This document shows, in pieces, positions 19,173-30,166 of a stretch of 64,000 nt of DNA. Each line of letters begins with the position of its first letter. Positions within the stretch are counted from its first letter, which is position 1. The DNA comes from Emiliania huxleyi CCMP1516 (Eukaryota > Haptophyta > Isochrysidales > Noelaerhabdaceae), in the NCBI RefSeq assembly GCF_000372725.1, contig NW_005200291.1:123535-187534 (forward strand). Direction: 5' to 3'. Under the pieces are notes generated by a model. The model made no database searches, was not told where the DNA came from, and saw only the letters and a program-made list of their open reading frames with translations. Position numbers and translations under genes: made by a program.

Positions 19173-21987
19173 TTACGAGATCTGCAACGCCTTGGCCTCC
19201 TCGGTGTAGATGAAGCGCGCGCGAAGCCCGTCGAGCGCGCGCCGCGCGTAAAGCGCGCAGAGAGCAGTGGCGAGGGGCGTAGCGGCCGCCGCCACGCGTG
19301 CAGCGCGGCCGCCCGGCGCCAGGGCGAGGATGGCGGCGGAGGCGGCGGAGGCGGCAAGCGGCACGGCAGCGACGCGGTTCGACAGGGCCCCGATGATCGG
19401 GCCGACGAGGTAGGCGCGGAGCAGCACGGCCGAGTAGGCGGCGGCCGCGGCGGCGCACGCGAGGCTGAGGGCGAGGGGCGGCGCCGGCGTGACGGCGAGC
19501 ACGAGGGCGGCCATCAAGGACACCTTCGCGGCGGAGGCGGGGAGGGGGAGGAGGGTGGGGGAGGAAGGGGGCGCAGGCCAAGTGTGTGCAGAGAGAGCGT
19601 GCGTCGCGGGAGGGACTGCGCTGCTCCCGCCTGGGAGGTCGCGCCTGGGAGGTCGAGGCCGAGACGCCGATGAGGCGCTCGGTCAGCTTGAGTGCCGCCA
19701 TGCAGGTGGGGCACTTCTTGGTGTGCTGCTCGTACCGGTCGAGGAGGACGGTGCGCGGCATCGGCGGCGCGTGCGCCTCCCCAGCGAGCGGCGGGCTGCG
19801 CCACGGCAGTGCGGCGGCGGCGGCGTCGAGCTGCTTGCGGAAGCTGATGACGAACCGGTCCGCCTCGGCCGGCATCACCTGTGCATCACAGCCGTGCCAT
19901 GGCTGACAGCGACGGTGGTGTGGGCAGCCGTCGGACCGGCGCGGCGGGCATCACGTAGCTGCGCCCGCCGCCGACCTCGCTGTCGCGCTTGGCGCGCCAC
20001 GCGCCGCCCCAGCCGTCGGCGCGCAGTGCCTGCAGGCGCGCCTCCTGGCCGCAGAGGAAGGCCATGTCTTGGTCAAAAACGATGTTGTTCTCGAGGTGCT
20101 TTGCGACCTACCCCCGCTCCGCTCGCAGGTGTGAAGAGAGGGAAGCGGCCTGCGCGGGCGCCTCCTCGAGCTGCCGCCACCAGATCCGCTGTGCGCATCA
20201 CCCGCTCCGTCCGGAAGTTGCGTGCGCGCCGCACGAGGATGCGCGATCGGCCGCGCGCAACCTGTTCGCGGCCAGCCGGCGTGAAGAGCGCACGACCACG
20301 CGAGGGAGGGGCGTGGCGGGCTCGTCCCCGCCGGGATGGGGTAGAAGAGCGCGCTCGCATCGCCCGCCGGCACGGAGAAGCGGTACGCGAGCAGCGAGGG
20401 CGCCTACCCGTGAGCCACCCCAGGGCAGGTGTCGATTCCGTCCTCGGGTGCAGCGTCGCGTGCGCGGCTTGGAGCGCCGTGAAGGTGACTGTCTGCACCG
20501 CCTTGGTCTGCGCGAAGCTGAGCCGGGAGGAGGCGTGCAGCGGCACCTGAGGGGGCGGCGGTAACCCTAGAGCTGGCCGCGCGCAGCTCAGCTGGCGGGC
20601 TTGGAGGGGGGGGTGTGCAGCCGGCGCCTCCGTCTTGCCTTGGAAGCCGATTGGAGGCATGCGCTCGCTCACCGAGGTCGCGATGGGCTGGGCGAGGTTG
20701 CGGTCTCCCTGCACCGTCCCGTGGTGGCTCACCGGGACGTGGCTCGGGTCGATGATGTTCTCGACAAGGGTCGTGTAGTCGTATGGCAAGTCGCGCATGT
20801 AGTCCTGCTCGTAGATCCACCTGCTCGCGCGCGCGGCCGCGTGAGGCGTCGCTTCGAGGGGCCCGCCGACGGCAGGAGTCCTCGCCCCTCCGCGTCCAGC
20901 TCTGGCGCCAGCGGCAGCGGCACGCTCTCGGCGAGCGACGCGTTGCCTACGGGGCGACGCCGCGACCTACTCGGACTGTGCGCATGGTGCGGCCCCGCGG
21001 CGACGGAGGGCGGTTCCGAGAAAGACGTAGGCCACGCCCTGCGCCTCACGCACCTGGTCGGGCGGGAGGCGAGCTCTGAGCGAGAGGGGCGGCGAGAGCT
21101 CGGCGCCGGCACGGGCCTTTCTCTCTCGCGCGCCGGGTACGCGCTCGCGCCGTACAGCGGCAGGATGGGCTTGGTGCCCTCGAGCTGCGGCAGCTTGGTG
21201 CACTTGCCGCAGCCTGCAAACTGCCAGCCGTGGTAGGAGCACTCGAGCCGCGTCTTGCCCGAGGCGTCCACCGCGAGACGACCCTCGGAGAGCGGCGCCA
21301 GCCGGTGCGGGCACGTGTCGGCGAGGCACTGGAGCCTGCGGCGCACGCCCGGCAGGCGGTGAGGAGAAGCGGCGGAGGGGAGCGGAGGAGAGCGATTCGG
21401 AGCGGAGGAGAAGCGGCGAGGAGAGCGGGGAGTAGGAGAGCGATTCGGAGGGAGCGGAGGAGGAGGAGAGCAGACCCCTCTTCATCCCTGTAGAGCACGA
21501 GTGGCCTCTCGAAGACCTGCGCGGCAACCGGGCTGTCGGCGGGCACGTCGGCGGTAAACATGACCGGATACCAGTTGTCCAGCCACGAGTCGGGCACCAG
21601 CTTCCCCTCTGGCGGCTCGGCTTCGCGACGCTGCGCGCAGGAGCGAGTCGGGAGTGGGCACAGGAGTGGCGTGCAAGCGAGGGTGTGTGAGCATGTGTGG
21701 GTGGTGTGCGGCGTGTCGTTACTCGCTGCGGCGTGCGGAGTGATCGTTCTGGAGCTAGCTACGCGGTAGATCTCCAGCTGATGTTAGCTGATGTGTCTTA
21801 ACATGGACATGGGCTCGACATTCACCTTGCCGGGTTGGGCGCGCTCACTCGGCAGCCGGGACGAGACTGGGGAGGGAGATACGGCGAGCGTGGCGCGACC
21901 GCCGCGGAGGGGCGCGGAGAAGCCGCGGGTTCGAGAGTTTGGCGTGAGTGGGACGAGGCCGGCCACCAGGACTAGGTAGTAGTGCAT
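19173..21987 (-). CDS. Pheophorbide-a-oxygenase-like Rieske monooxygenase, plastid-targeted
   Basis: Family members (PAO, Tic55, CAO kin) are membrane-bound plastid Rieske oxygenases of chlorophyll metabolism. ATG 21987 begins [20 protein letters not shown], a signal peptide followed by an Arg/Ser-rich transit-like region. In order: [13 protein letters not shown] and PLVLYRDE; Rieske cluster [11 protein letters not shown] ... [24 protein letters not shown]; mononuclear iron site [62 protein letters not shown], the CxxC motif of the PAO group; and two C-terminal membrane segments after MAALVLAV. I place at least 11 exons. Confident introns: 21631-21825 and 21336-21475 (GT), 21054-21133 (GC). 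Most of the others have GC donors. One intron near 19880-19955 repeats its first 13 bases at the next exon. Confidence 0.85.
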
Positions 21988-22364
21988 GACCAGCCAAAGC
22001 GCGAAAGGGACCTTTGGCTTGATGGAGGCTTCCGATTTCTTGTCCCTTTGCGCTGCAGTTGGGCGGGCGGGCGGGCGGGCGGGCGGGCGGGCGGGCGGAG
22101 GGGGCGGAGCGGGGGCGGGGGGGCGGAAGGGTGATGCGATGTGTTCGCGGTGCGCGGGGCGGGGGCCGGGGCGCGGGCGCGTGTGACGACAAAAAGGCGC
22201 TTGGCGTCGCTTTCTTCCTCTCATTGATAAGGGGGCCGATACGACAGTCCAACGAGCTCTGTCATGGAGCACAACTCACACGTCGTGCACGTATACTGCT
22301 CCATCACGACGGGAAATCTCTCGGGAGCGGATGAAACAGAACTATGTCCCCGCACGGCTGTGAG
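21988..22364. other. Region between EF-hand gene and Rieske gene start
   Basis: Upstream of the Rieske gene start and downstream of the EF-hand stop. Contains a (GGGC)n microsatellite at 22060-22105. No gene. Confidence 0.5.
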
Positions 22365-22931
22365 CTAAGCCGCGGCGCCGAACGATGCTCGCTGAAACAC
22401 CTTTTGCGCCTCCTCGTCTGAACAGCCGGTGTAGAACTTGAAAAACTCCGCACGCGAGACCACGCCGTCCTTGACGAGCTGGTCGGCCTCGGCCATGTCT
22501 AAATCGACCATCAGCGTCTTCGCAAGGGCTTGCAGCTCGCTCTCGCCGATGGTGCCGTCCCCATCTTTGTCAAACTGTTTGAAAATGGCCATGATGTCCT
22601 TGATCTCCTGGTCAGTGTACTCTTGCAGCGAGCCTTTCCCCTTTAGCGCGTCGAACTGCTGTGCGTGATCGACAAATGCGATAGACGCCTCTGCCGGCGA
22701 GCAGCCGGAATAGAATGCGAAGAATTCCATCGGGTCGATCTTGCCGTCCTTGGTGTACTTGTCGCCATCATCTACATTCAAGTCGACACCCATAGCCTCC
22801 GCAAGGTGCTCCACCTCTTTCTCATCAATCTGGCCGTCCTTGTCGGCATCAAAATCGCGAAAGATTTTGAGGATGCCACGGATCTCGTCGCCCGACCACT
22901 CCTTGAGCGGCTTCGGGAGAATAAGAGGCAT
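22365..22931 (-). CDS. EF-hand calcium-binding protein, calmodulin-like layout
   Basis: 188 residues, single exon, ATG 22931. Two canonical EF loops are visible: DADKDGQIDEKE (about residues 29-40) and DKDGDGTIGESE (about 120-131). Each is followed by a degenerate partner, YTKDGKIDPMEFF and VKDGVVSRAEFF, so the protein has two EF pairs each with one good site. The two halves repeat each other (FYSGCSPAEAS versus FYTGCSDEEAQ), showing an internal duplication. No signal peptide or membrane segment; probably a cytosolic calcium sensor. It is not calmodulin itself, being longer and with different loops. Confidence 0.88.
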   Translation of the reverse strand: MPLILPKPLKEWSGDEIRGILKIFRDFDADKDGQIDEKEVEHLAEAMGVDLNVDDGDKYTKDGKIDPMEFFAFYSGCSPAEASIAFVDHAQQFDALKGKGSLQEYTDQEIKDIMAIFKQFDKDGDGTIGESELQALAKTLMVDLDMAEADQLVKDGVVSRAEFFKFYTGCSDEEAQKVFQRASFGAAA

Positions 22932-23285
22932 CCTCCGTTCTACGCACAGCTGCGAGCCTGCGGGCGACCCTCACAGCTCACAGTCACAGTCGCGAGCTGA
23001 CAAGGCCGAACGGCGAAGCTTGCGGGCAAACGTCCACAAATTGACAGCTTGAACGAGGTTTTTTTCCCTACCGGTATGGTAGCGTCACGGCCCAAGGGGG
23101 GGGGGGGGGTCCTGACCGCCCAAGACTGGCCCTACCATATCCCCAAGCAGGTCTGTCAACAGGTATTGGTCTCGAGGTGGGTTGCGTGACACTACCGTAC
23201 CATACCCCGGAAAAAGTTGGAACCCCAGGGGCAGCTGGGGTGGGGAGGAGGGGGAAGTGAGAGGAATGTTGCCCGCAAAGGTGTA
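22932..23285. other. Intergenic, upstream of the EF-hand gene
   Basis: Contains a run of 14 G (23096-23110) and CTACCGGTATGGTAGCGTCAC-like sequence, part of which returns in CACTACCGTACCATACCCCGG (23190-23211), giving a weak inverted repeat. No gene. Confidence 0.4.
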
Positions 23286-23753
23286 CAGTGGGTTGCAGGC
23301 ATTAAGAAAACGTGGCATTAAGAAACCCTACCAAGCGATTTCCGCAAAAATCTAAGAAACCACGGCGCGCCGCAGGCGCGGCCCCGAGAAAAGGCCAGAT
23401 ACGAGTGTGAACGGGAGCCCCAGCTGCAGCTCAAAATTAGTCTTCGCCTGCGGCGCGCGCACTTGTCACTTTTCAAGTCTGCGGTGTTCTGAGTGGAGTG
23501 GATGGAGGCGTGTGTGCGTCTTCCCGTCACATCCAGAGAGCCGACTCGGCGGCAGACTCTGGCATCGCCCTCGCGGACCGCAGCTTTCCTCTCACCTACT
23601 CGAGTAAAACTCCTTCCTTCGGTCGGGCCGGCTCTGGCTTGAGTGCCGGCCGGAGCTAAGAAACCACGGCGTGGGGTGGATGAGGGCTGTGGAAAGGCAT
23701 AGAAACGGCGGCGTGCCGCGGAATCCTGTTTTCTTAATGCCCGCAACCCACTG
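23286..23753. mobile_element. Tc1/mariner-type MITE
   Basis: Perfectly placed 26-base terminal inverted repeats at 23286-23311 and 23728-23753 start CAGTGGGTTGC and differ by one base. The element is flanked on both sides by TA (23284-23285, 23754-23755), the target duplication of Tc1/mariner elements, whose ends typically begin CAGT. Subterminal CTAAGAAACCACGGCG occurs at both ends in the same orientation. 468 bases with no transposase, so non-autonomous. Confidence 0.75.
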
Positions 23754-23804
23754 TAGGACAAAAGTGGAGGACGTGGTTCGGCAAGACGCTGTTGTTGTAA
23801 AATT

Positions 23805-23945
23805 CTTACGACCCTCACCCGCCAACTGTGGGGGGTGCCCGAGCATGATGTATGTGCGCGTCTGTGCGTGTGTGACACAGACGTTGTGTCACACGTTGTA
23901 TGCGCGGGGCTTCCCGCGGGGACCGGAAACGTACCGCCGCCGCCG
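23805..23945 (+). repeat. Dispersed repeat R3, short copy
   Basis: TTCTTACGACCCTCACCCGCC, GTGGGGGGTGCCCGAGCATG and CGCGGGGCTTCCCGCGGGGAC match 3134-3325. It ends about 50 bases before the first ATG of the C69 gene and may supply its 5' leader. Confidence 0.7.
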
Positions 23946-24019
23946 CCGTCATCAACAACGGCCCGATTGGCCCGACGACGCCCAAGACGGCACGTGGAAT
24001 GCAGCAATGCAGCAAGAGG

Positions 24020-26356
24020 ATGAAACTCATCGCCCTCTTTACTCTCTGTGCGGTGATCCTGTCCCCCGTGACTGCCTGCTCCAACATCCTCGTGTCGCCG
24101 GCCGCTTCAGAGGACGGCAACGTTCTCATCGGTGCAAATGATGACTCGGCAAAGCGCTTAGGCGCAGTCACACACTTTCCAGCACAGAAGCACGGCCCTG
24201 GGGCGATGCGCCGCATCTATCACTTTGAGACTGGCGCGCTGAGCGGGCAGATCCCGGAGCCGAACGTCACGCACAACGTCATGTCGCACGCCAATGAGCA
24301 CGGCCTCGTAATCGCAGAGACGACGCATGGCGGCATTGCGCGCCTGGCGGGCGGCAGCGAGGACCTGCTCGACTACGGCTCGCTCATAATGGTGACGCTC
24401 CAACGCGCAAAGACGGCACGCGAGGCGGTGCGGACGATCGTGGCGCTATGCGAGGCCCACGGCGAGATGACGGCGCAACATGCCGCGCCTCGATAACGCA
24501 CGTCCCACCACGCTTCCATTCCACACGGTAGGCTACGCCTCCACCATGGAAGGCTTTTCCATCTCGGACGGCATTGAGGCCTGGTATATGGAGCTGATTG
24601 GCAAGGGCAGGCACGGTAAGGGTCTCGTCTGGGTGGCGCTGCGTGTGCCAGACGGCTATTTCACTGCTAACGCAAACCAGGCTCGCATCACGCAGTTCCT
24701 GCCGTGCGACGACCCAGACTCCTGCATGATGGCCCCCGACGTCCTCATTTTTGCCGTCGCGCGCGGACTGTGGAACGGGTCCACCAGCGACCCCACCTTC
24801 AGCTTCTCGGATGTGTATGATCCTGTCACGCCGACGGGCGCGCGCTTCTGCGACGCGCGGGTTTGGTGAGATGATGCCATGACATGACACGAGGCAGATG
24901 ATGACTGCGGAGATGCGTTGTGATACTGCACGTAGGTACATCTTTCGCGAGCTCGCCGACCCCGCCGACTTTGACGCTGAGTACTACCTCCCGTACGCCC
25001 GCGGCTTCAACCTGACGCGTCGCATGCCGCTCTTTGTCCGACCCAGGCGGAAGCTTCGCCGCGCGGACGTGCACGCGCTCCTCTCGTCAAAGTACGAGGG
25101 CTCCGAGCTCGATCCGAGTCTCGACGGCGTGCCCCCGCTGGTCGCCACCACACGCCATCGCCCGGGTGCACACTAACCTCTCCGTCCGTCCAACTAGTGG
25201 GCGCCGGTGCGGAAGGAAATCCCTACCGCGCAAACGGCCTGAGCTACAAGGTGGGCGGCGCAACCTACGTCAACGAGCGCGTCATCGGCACGCAGTACAC
25301 GGCATGGCACTTTGTGGCCACCATCCGAGGCGCGCTTGTCCCGTCAGCTGTGGCTGCCAGGCCACTTCAACCTTGTCGTGTTTCTGATTGCAGGCGCGGA
25401 GGTGCCGCCGCCCGTGCGGGCACTACTGTGGTGGGGGAGCGACGATCACGCGTGGGCGCCCAAGGTGCCCCTGTTTGGCGGCGCGACAGCAGTGCACCGC
25501 GCGTACGACGACGGCAACTGCTCTGCGCGGCTCGCCTGCCGCGCCGCGCTCGACCTTCCCGGCTCGGTGCTCACGTTCTCATGGGGCTCGGCCTTTTGGG
25601 TCAACTCTGCCGTCGCGCGGCTCGTCTATCAAGTGCGGAAGGGCTGAGTGGACCGGGGACGGTCATGTTGTTGACACGCTCATCCCCATCGTCACAGGAC
25701 TATGAACGCGCTTCGGCCGTTGTCGAATGCGCGCGTGAGGCGTTCGAGTCGTGGGCCGCGCCGAAGGTCGAGTCGGCGGACAAAAAAGCGCGCCGTCAAT
25801 GGGCAGCGGGTGATCCGAGCGCGGTACGCCGAGATTCAGCCGAGGTAAGGTTGCCGTGCCGGAGGCTGAGCGTTGCGGTCACGCGCTCGGCAGGTGAGCG
25901 CGACTCTGACGGAGCTGGCGCTGGCAGCCGGTGCAGAGGCGATGTCAAGGTGGGAGAAGCTGTGGATGGACTTGTTGGTCACCTTCCAAGACGGCAACAC
26001 GGCCTCGGCAGATGCGCATGACCTATTGTGCGGCTGCGCCAAGGCATCCGCAGTCTATTCGACCCGTTGGCTGCAGAAGGTCGCCGACGTCCAGCAAGAG
26101 CCCTTCAGTCGTCATTATTACTAGAGCGATGCGATATGTGATTTTACGATAGGTGGTGGACGATGCCGGCGACCATTACCGGCTGCCAAGCAAGGAGTGC
26201 GCCTCGATCGACGCGGATGGCCATTGCCACCCCGAGGCGCCGCAAAAGCCCAGCTCCTTCAACGTGTGGTTCGCGCCCGTACCACCTCGGCGTGCGGTAG
26301 CGGCGTCGAACATGGCGCCGATATCGAAGCTAGAGGTGCGAGGCGTCATGGGCTAG
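24020..26356 (+). CDS. Secreted C69-family dipeptidase (PepD-like), eight exons
   Basis: C69 enzymes are N-terminal-nucleophile hydrolases that use the Cys exposed after signal cleavage. From ATG 24020 the protein starts MKLIALFTLCAVILSPVTAC; Cys20 followed by SNILVSP is the expected nucleophile. An in-frame ATG at 23999 is an alternative start. Family blocks: GNVLIGANDDSAKR, HNVMSHANEHGLVIAETTHG, YASTMEGFSISDG, PDGYFTANANQARITQF, TFSFSDVYDPVTPTGARFCD, GGATYVNERVIGTQYTAWHF, VRALLWWGSDDHAWAPKVPL and SAFWVNSAVARLVYQ. Introns: 24462-24531 (GC), 24866-24935 (GT), 25127-25197 (GC), 25330-25393 (GC), 25633-25697 (GT), 25845-25893 (GT), 26080-26152 (GT). The spliced product is full-length for the family. 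Confidence 0.9.
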
Positions 26357-26379
26357 TATGAGGGGGTTCATAAGGGTCC

Positions 26380-26475
26380 ATTAGGCAATATTCATCTGGC
26401 TGCCGAATTTCTTCGTAATTTGGGGGGGACCTCCTTTTTCCAGTGTTATGTAGTTGTAGCTCTTTATACGAACAT

Positions 26476-26530
<55 letters not shown>

Positions 26531-26640
26531 TAGGGCCCTTAGGGGCCTAGAGAACACAGTCCCCTCTCCCTTTTCTCCCAGTAAGCTAAAAGTACGTACC
26601 CGAGAGAGAAAAACCGAGAGAGTCAATCAATCAATCTGCC
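26380..26640 (-). repeat. Dispersed R1-related repeat with GA microsatellite
   Basis: CAGTGTTATGTAGTTGTAGCT and ACGAACATACC resemble R1. A (GA)n run fills 26480-26528, and CTCCCAGTAAGCTAAAAGTACGTACC is the reverse complement of the leading block at 15995-16030. The compound order suggests nested fragments. Confidence 0.55.
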
Positions 26641-26704
26641 CATAGGGGTGGTTGAGGGGTTGAGGGTTGAGGCCCCCCCTCAACCATCTGGTTGACGGTT
26701 GAGA

Positions 26705-26770
26705 CCCGTGCCTGTGTTAGTACTAGCAGGTGCCAGTCCGCGCCTGTGTCGAGCCTGCTGCTGTAAGCTG
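26705..26770 (+). repeat. Dispersed repeat R5, copy 1
   Basis: GTACTAGCAGGTGCCAGTCC then GCCTGTGTCGAGCCTG and CTGCTGTAAG match 44255-44320. Both copies lie just outside genes. Confidence 0.6.
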
Positions 26771-26833
26771 TAGAGAGAGCTGTTTTTGTAAAACTCCACA
26801 CATACTCTATTCCGCTATAAATCCAAAAAGCAC

Positions 26834-27662
26834 TCACACTTCTGCCCGAATCTGCGTCCTGAGGCTGGCAATGGTCTGCTCCTGCGCTTTGAGTGCAGCC
26901 TCGAGCTTAGCTGTCACGCCGCGGCTCGCCTTGGCTGCATTCGCCAGCCGCGCGTTCTCCTCTCGCAGCAACATTTGTGCCCGCTGCCCCTCCTGCAGCT
27001 CCGCGATGGCGTTGTTCGCGCGTCGCGCCTGCTCATCTCGCTCACGCAACGCCGACTCCAGCGCAGCCGCGTGATCACTCTGCCAGGTATTGAGGGCAGC
27101 CACCTGTAGCGCGCCGCCGCATGAGACGCGTCCGGGAGTGGCGAGGGCTATCTGGCCAATGCCTGCTGAGATCGCGCGGCGGCGCGGACAGCCGCGACCC
27201 TGTGCTCCGCTCGCTTCTGCAAAAAGGACGCCTTCTCACCGGCGCGTCGTGACTGGTTACGCAGCCGCAGCTCGTACTCGTGCTGCACGTCGCGGTGAAT
27301 TCGCGCCTCTGTGCTCCGCAGCGCGTGCATCAGCCTGTGGTACAGCCGTAGGCCAGCGGCGGTGAGTGGGAGTCCAGCGGTCATTGTAAGAAGCACATGG
27401 CTGTAGTTCGCTGCAAGAGGCACGCTTGGTATGTGATACCAGGGCGACCGGAGCAAGAGCTGCTGCACCTGCTCAGCATTTCTCGTGACTCGTCCAGCTG
27501 AGACTGGAGCTCTCGCAGCTGGGGCAGAGCAGACTCGTCGGTCTGGCAAGCCTGGTGGTTGCGGACGCGCCGGCGGCCACCAGCTGGTGTGGGGATAAGC
27601 GGCACACTTGCGGACGGGCGCAGGGTGGGCGCGCCGAAGCCGATGTCCGGGAGGGCTGGCAT
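26834..27662 (-). CDS. Coiled-coil protein of unknown function
   Basis: Three exons: 27469-27662, 27163-27334 and 26834-27103, with introns 27335-27468 (GT) and 27104-27162 (GC donor, CAG|GCATTGG). ATG 27662 begins MPALPDIGFGAPTLRP. A short Pro/Arg-rich head is followed by LPQLRELQSQLDESREML, then LMHALRSTEARIHRDVQHEY and a long heptad region, ALESALRERDEQARRANNAI to KLEAALKAQEQTIASLRTQI, that ends the protein. The whole C-terminal two thirds is predicted helix of coiled-coil type. About 211 residues. No catalytic domain. The ATG lies at the edge of a CATATATATATG repeat. Confidence 0.65.
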
Positions 27663-27741
27663 ATATATATGTGTGTGAGTGTTTGGCGCCGACAATATGG
27701 CCGTTACGAATGGTTTCGTAAAAAATAAAACAAAAAAGACA

Positions 27742-27772
<31 letters not shown>

Positions 27773-29306
27773 GGGCAGGGGCAGGGGCAGGGGCAGGGGC
27801 AGGGGCAGGGGCAGGGGCAGGGGCAGGGGCAGGGGCAGGGGCAGGGGCAGGGGCGGCAGGGGCAGGGGCAGGGGCAGGGGCAAGGGCAGCTTATTGGAGG
27901 CGCGAGAACGAACCTGCGACCACTGCGAGGCGTGCGCGTGGCCGCTTAAATGCGGCCCGATGGGGAGGAGTGGGGCGGATTACATCGGCTTCTTACACAG
28001 CCCTTCCTTGCAGCGAGCCCCCTTCAACCCACCCGCGCTAGGTCTCGGGGGACGCAGGGGTCAGCCCCGCGCGACCTCGGAAACTAGCCGGGGCAGTCGG
28101 AGAAGGGGCAACTCCGTGCACTGACGGTCGGCCGTCAGAAAACACGGTCACACACCAATCCTCGCTACCCAACGCGGCTAAAGGATTTCCCCTCGACTAC
28201 CTTGAGAGACGAGAGAGAGAATTCTTGATACGAAACCACGACGACACACACCAGTCGACTCGCATCGGTTGCCTCCATGAACGGCGGAGCTATTCTCGCG
28301 TCCACACCACACCTGGCTCCAACGTGGACACGCCCATAGCTGGGGACACTACTAGGTCACGCATGGCATCAGAAGTTTTATCTCTGGGCCCCGAAAGGCA
28401 TCTCTAGCAGCGTCGTTACGCATGCGCCCTCCCCTCCTGGGCCCACACGCCTCACGTCTCGACAGAGCATAAGCCCTTGGCGTGTGACGAGACGAGTTCT
28501 TCGCCATCGCAGCGAGCAGCAAGCCACTCTCCGCAGCAGCCGGAGGCATCGCCGCAGCACTGTCTGCGCCGCGGTCCCGCACCCGTCGACGAAGCTCCCC
28601 CCGCGGAAGACCGCGCGTAGCGACGCCTTGACGATCGAGATGAGCGCGCTTGAAGCTCGCCCACCTACTGCCCCTGAGAGTTGGTTACCGAGTGGGATCA
28701 GCTCCCCCCCTTGGGATCGAAGCCGCCACACCTCGCACCCAACATCCCAGGCAGGATCAGAGAGAGACTCCGCACCGGACACCGCCCGGGCACAGACCCC
28801 CTACCCGTCGGACTACGCCTGGACCCCTCACAGAGCAGCCCACGCACAGGTCACGCATCGGCAGATTTGACACCTGGTTCAGGCGTAGACAGCACACACT
28901 GGTCACAGTTGCATAGCCCTGCCGGGGGGGACGAGTTCGCAAGGTTAATATTAAAGAATACAAAGTGGTGACAACCACTGAGTTCTCAGTGGACGACGAG
29001 CGTCGACTGAACAGAAGAGCGTCCCCACGACGCCTCGGTGCCACCCACCGGTGTGAAGCCATCCGGATCTATCGGGTTCGCCCTCCGGACGGACCCGTCC
29101 CCGCGATGGCCCACAGTCCTCCGTCACCGAGTCGAGCCCCCTCCCCCCCCCAGTCCTCGTACTCGACCTCGATCCTCTCGACCTCGTACTCGACCTACCC
29201 CCCTCCTCATCGCTGACCCGATCCTCCACCTCCCCCTGATCGTTGCATCTGATTTTGCTGATCTCTCACCGCAGCATATTTGTGACGCCGCTCCCTGTCT
29301 CTCGCA

Positions 29307-29343
<37 letters not shown>

Positions 29344-29385
29344 TGAGAGACGTCGCGAAAAAAAAAGCTGCGTGAAGCCACCGCC
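27663..29385. other. Intergenic with microsatellites; no gene recognised
   Basis: 27746-27890 is (CAG)n followed by about 22 copies of GGGGCA. The sequence CGAAACCACGACGACACACAC near 28232 is shared with 12570. 28350-29100 has Pro/Arg-rich open frames on both strands without a recognisable product. A (CT)n run at 29310-29342 lies about 45 bases before the next start codon and may be a promoter or leader element. Confidence 0.5.
27746..27890 (+). repeat. (CAG)n and (GGGGCA)n microsatellite
   Basis: Eight CAG units run straight into about 22 GGGGCA units, interrupted once by GGGGCGGCA near 27851. Confidence 0.9.
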
Positions 29386-30166
29386 GATGTGTGTGTACAT
29401 GCCGGCGCCCGCCCTGCGTTTCTCGGTCTGCTTGCTTCTTACCTCCGTCGCTGAGGCGCACGTGTTCGCCCATGCGCGCGCCATCGCCGTGGCCAGCGTG
29501 CGGCACACAGGCAGCGTCGCGGCAGCTCCGGCAGCTGCCCTGGACGGCAACCCAGTGTCGCGTAGGCTATTGCTCCGCGGTGCTGTGTGGGCCACCGGCG
29601 TGTACAGTAGCGTTGGATCGGCCGCCTGCGCGTCGGCGTACACCGTCAGCCAAGTCAAACCAAGCGAGAAGGAGACGTACGAGGTGGCTCAGAAGGGCGA
29701 TGGAGCGCTCCGCGTCCTTTGGGTTGGAGCCGGCAGCTTGAGCGGCGTGTTCAAGGGGCTGTTCCCGGCCGGCAATGAGGTAGTCGCAGTGGATCTCGTT
29801 CGGCCAGACCGAACGGACTATAGCGCCGCCACAACCTACGCAGCTGAGCACGGCTATAGTCTGCGCTTTGAGCAGGGCGACGCGACCAAGCTCAAGTTTC
29901 CCGACGGGTCGTTTGACGTGGTGGTGAGCTCCATGTTTCTGTGCCAGGGGAGCGAGCTCGATGTTCCCGTGCCGAATTGGGAGGAGATCGTCGTCTCTGA
30001 GATCCAGCGCGTCCTGAAGCCAGGCGGGCGCTTCGGTTTCTACGAGCACATTGAGGACATCGACAAAGTGATCGTTGACAAGGTATTTGGCGAGCGGTCT
30101 GTCATTCGGGTCCAGGCTTACCCTGAGAGAACCAACGTGATTGCTGGAGTTGTGAGGAAAGTGTAA
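29386..30166 (+). CDS. Class I SAM methyltransferase with signal peptide and twin-Arg leader
   Basis: Single exon; ATG 29386 or 29398 (MPAPALRFSVCLLLTSVAEA), the second giving a clean signal peptide. A second leader follows at about residues 55-85, SRRLLLRGAVWATGVYSSVG then ACASAY, with two Arg before a hydrophobic stretch and an AxA-like end, the form of a thylakoid Tat signal. The catalytic domain shows RVLWVGAGSLSG (motif I, altered from the usual GxGxG), VVAVDL, FEQGDATKLKFPDGSFDVVV and IQRVLKPGGRFGFYEH, the layout of UbiE/METTL7-like type 11 methyltransferases. About 260 residues. Substrate unknown. Location in the thylakoid lumen is inference from the leader. Confidence 0.75.

Noticed and set aside
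22060-22105. (GGGC)n run considered as a G-quadruplex regulatory site for the Rieske gene
   Set aside because: Simple microsatellites of this kind are common here and nothing ties it to a promoter.
28340-29100. Considered as part of a long-terminal-repeat retroelement because of a CATGGCATCAGAAG primer-site-like string
   Set aside because: No paired terminal repeats, no polymerase, protease or integrase motifs, and the string is short enough to be chance.
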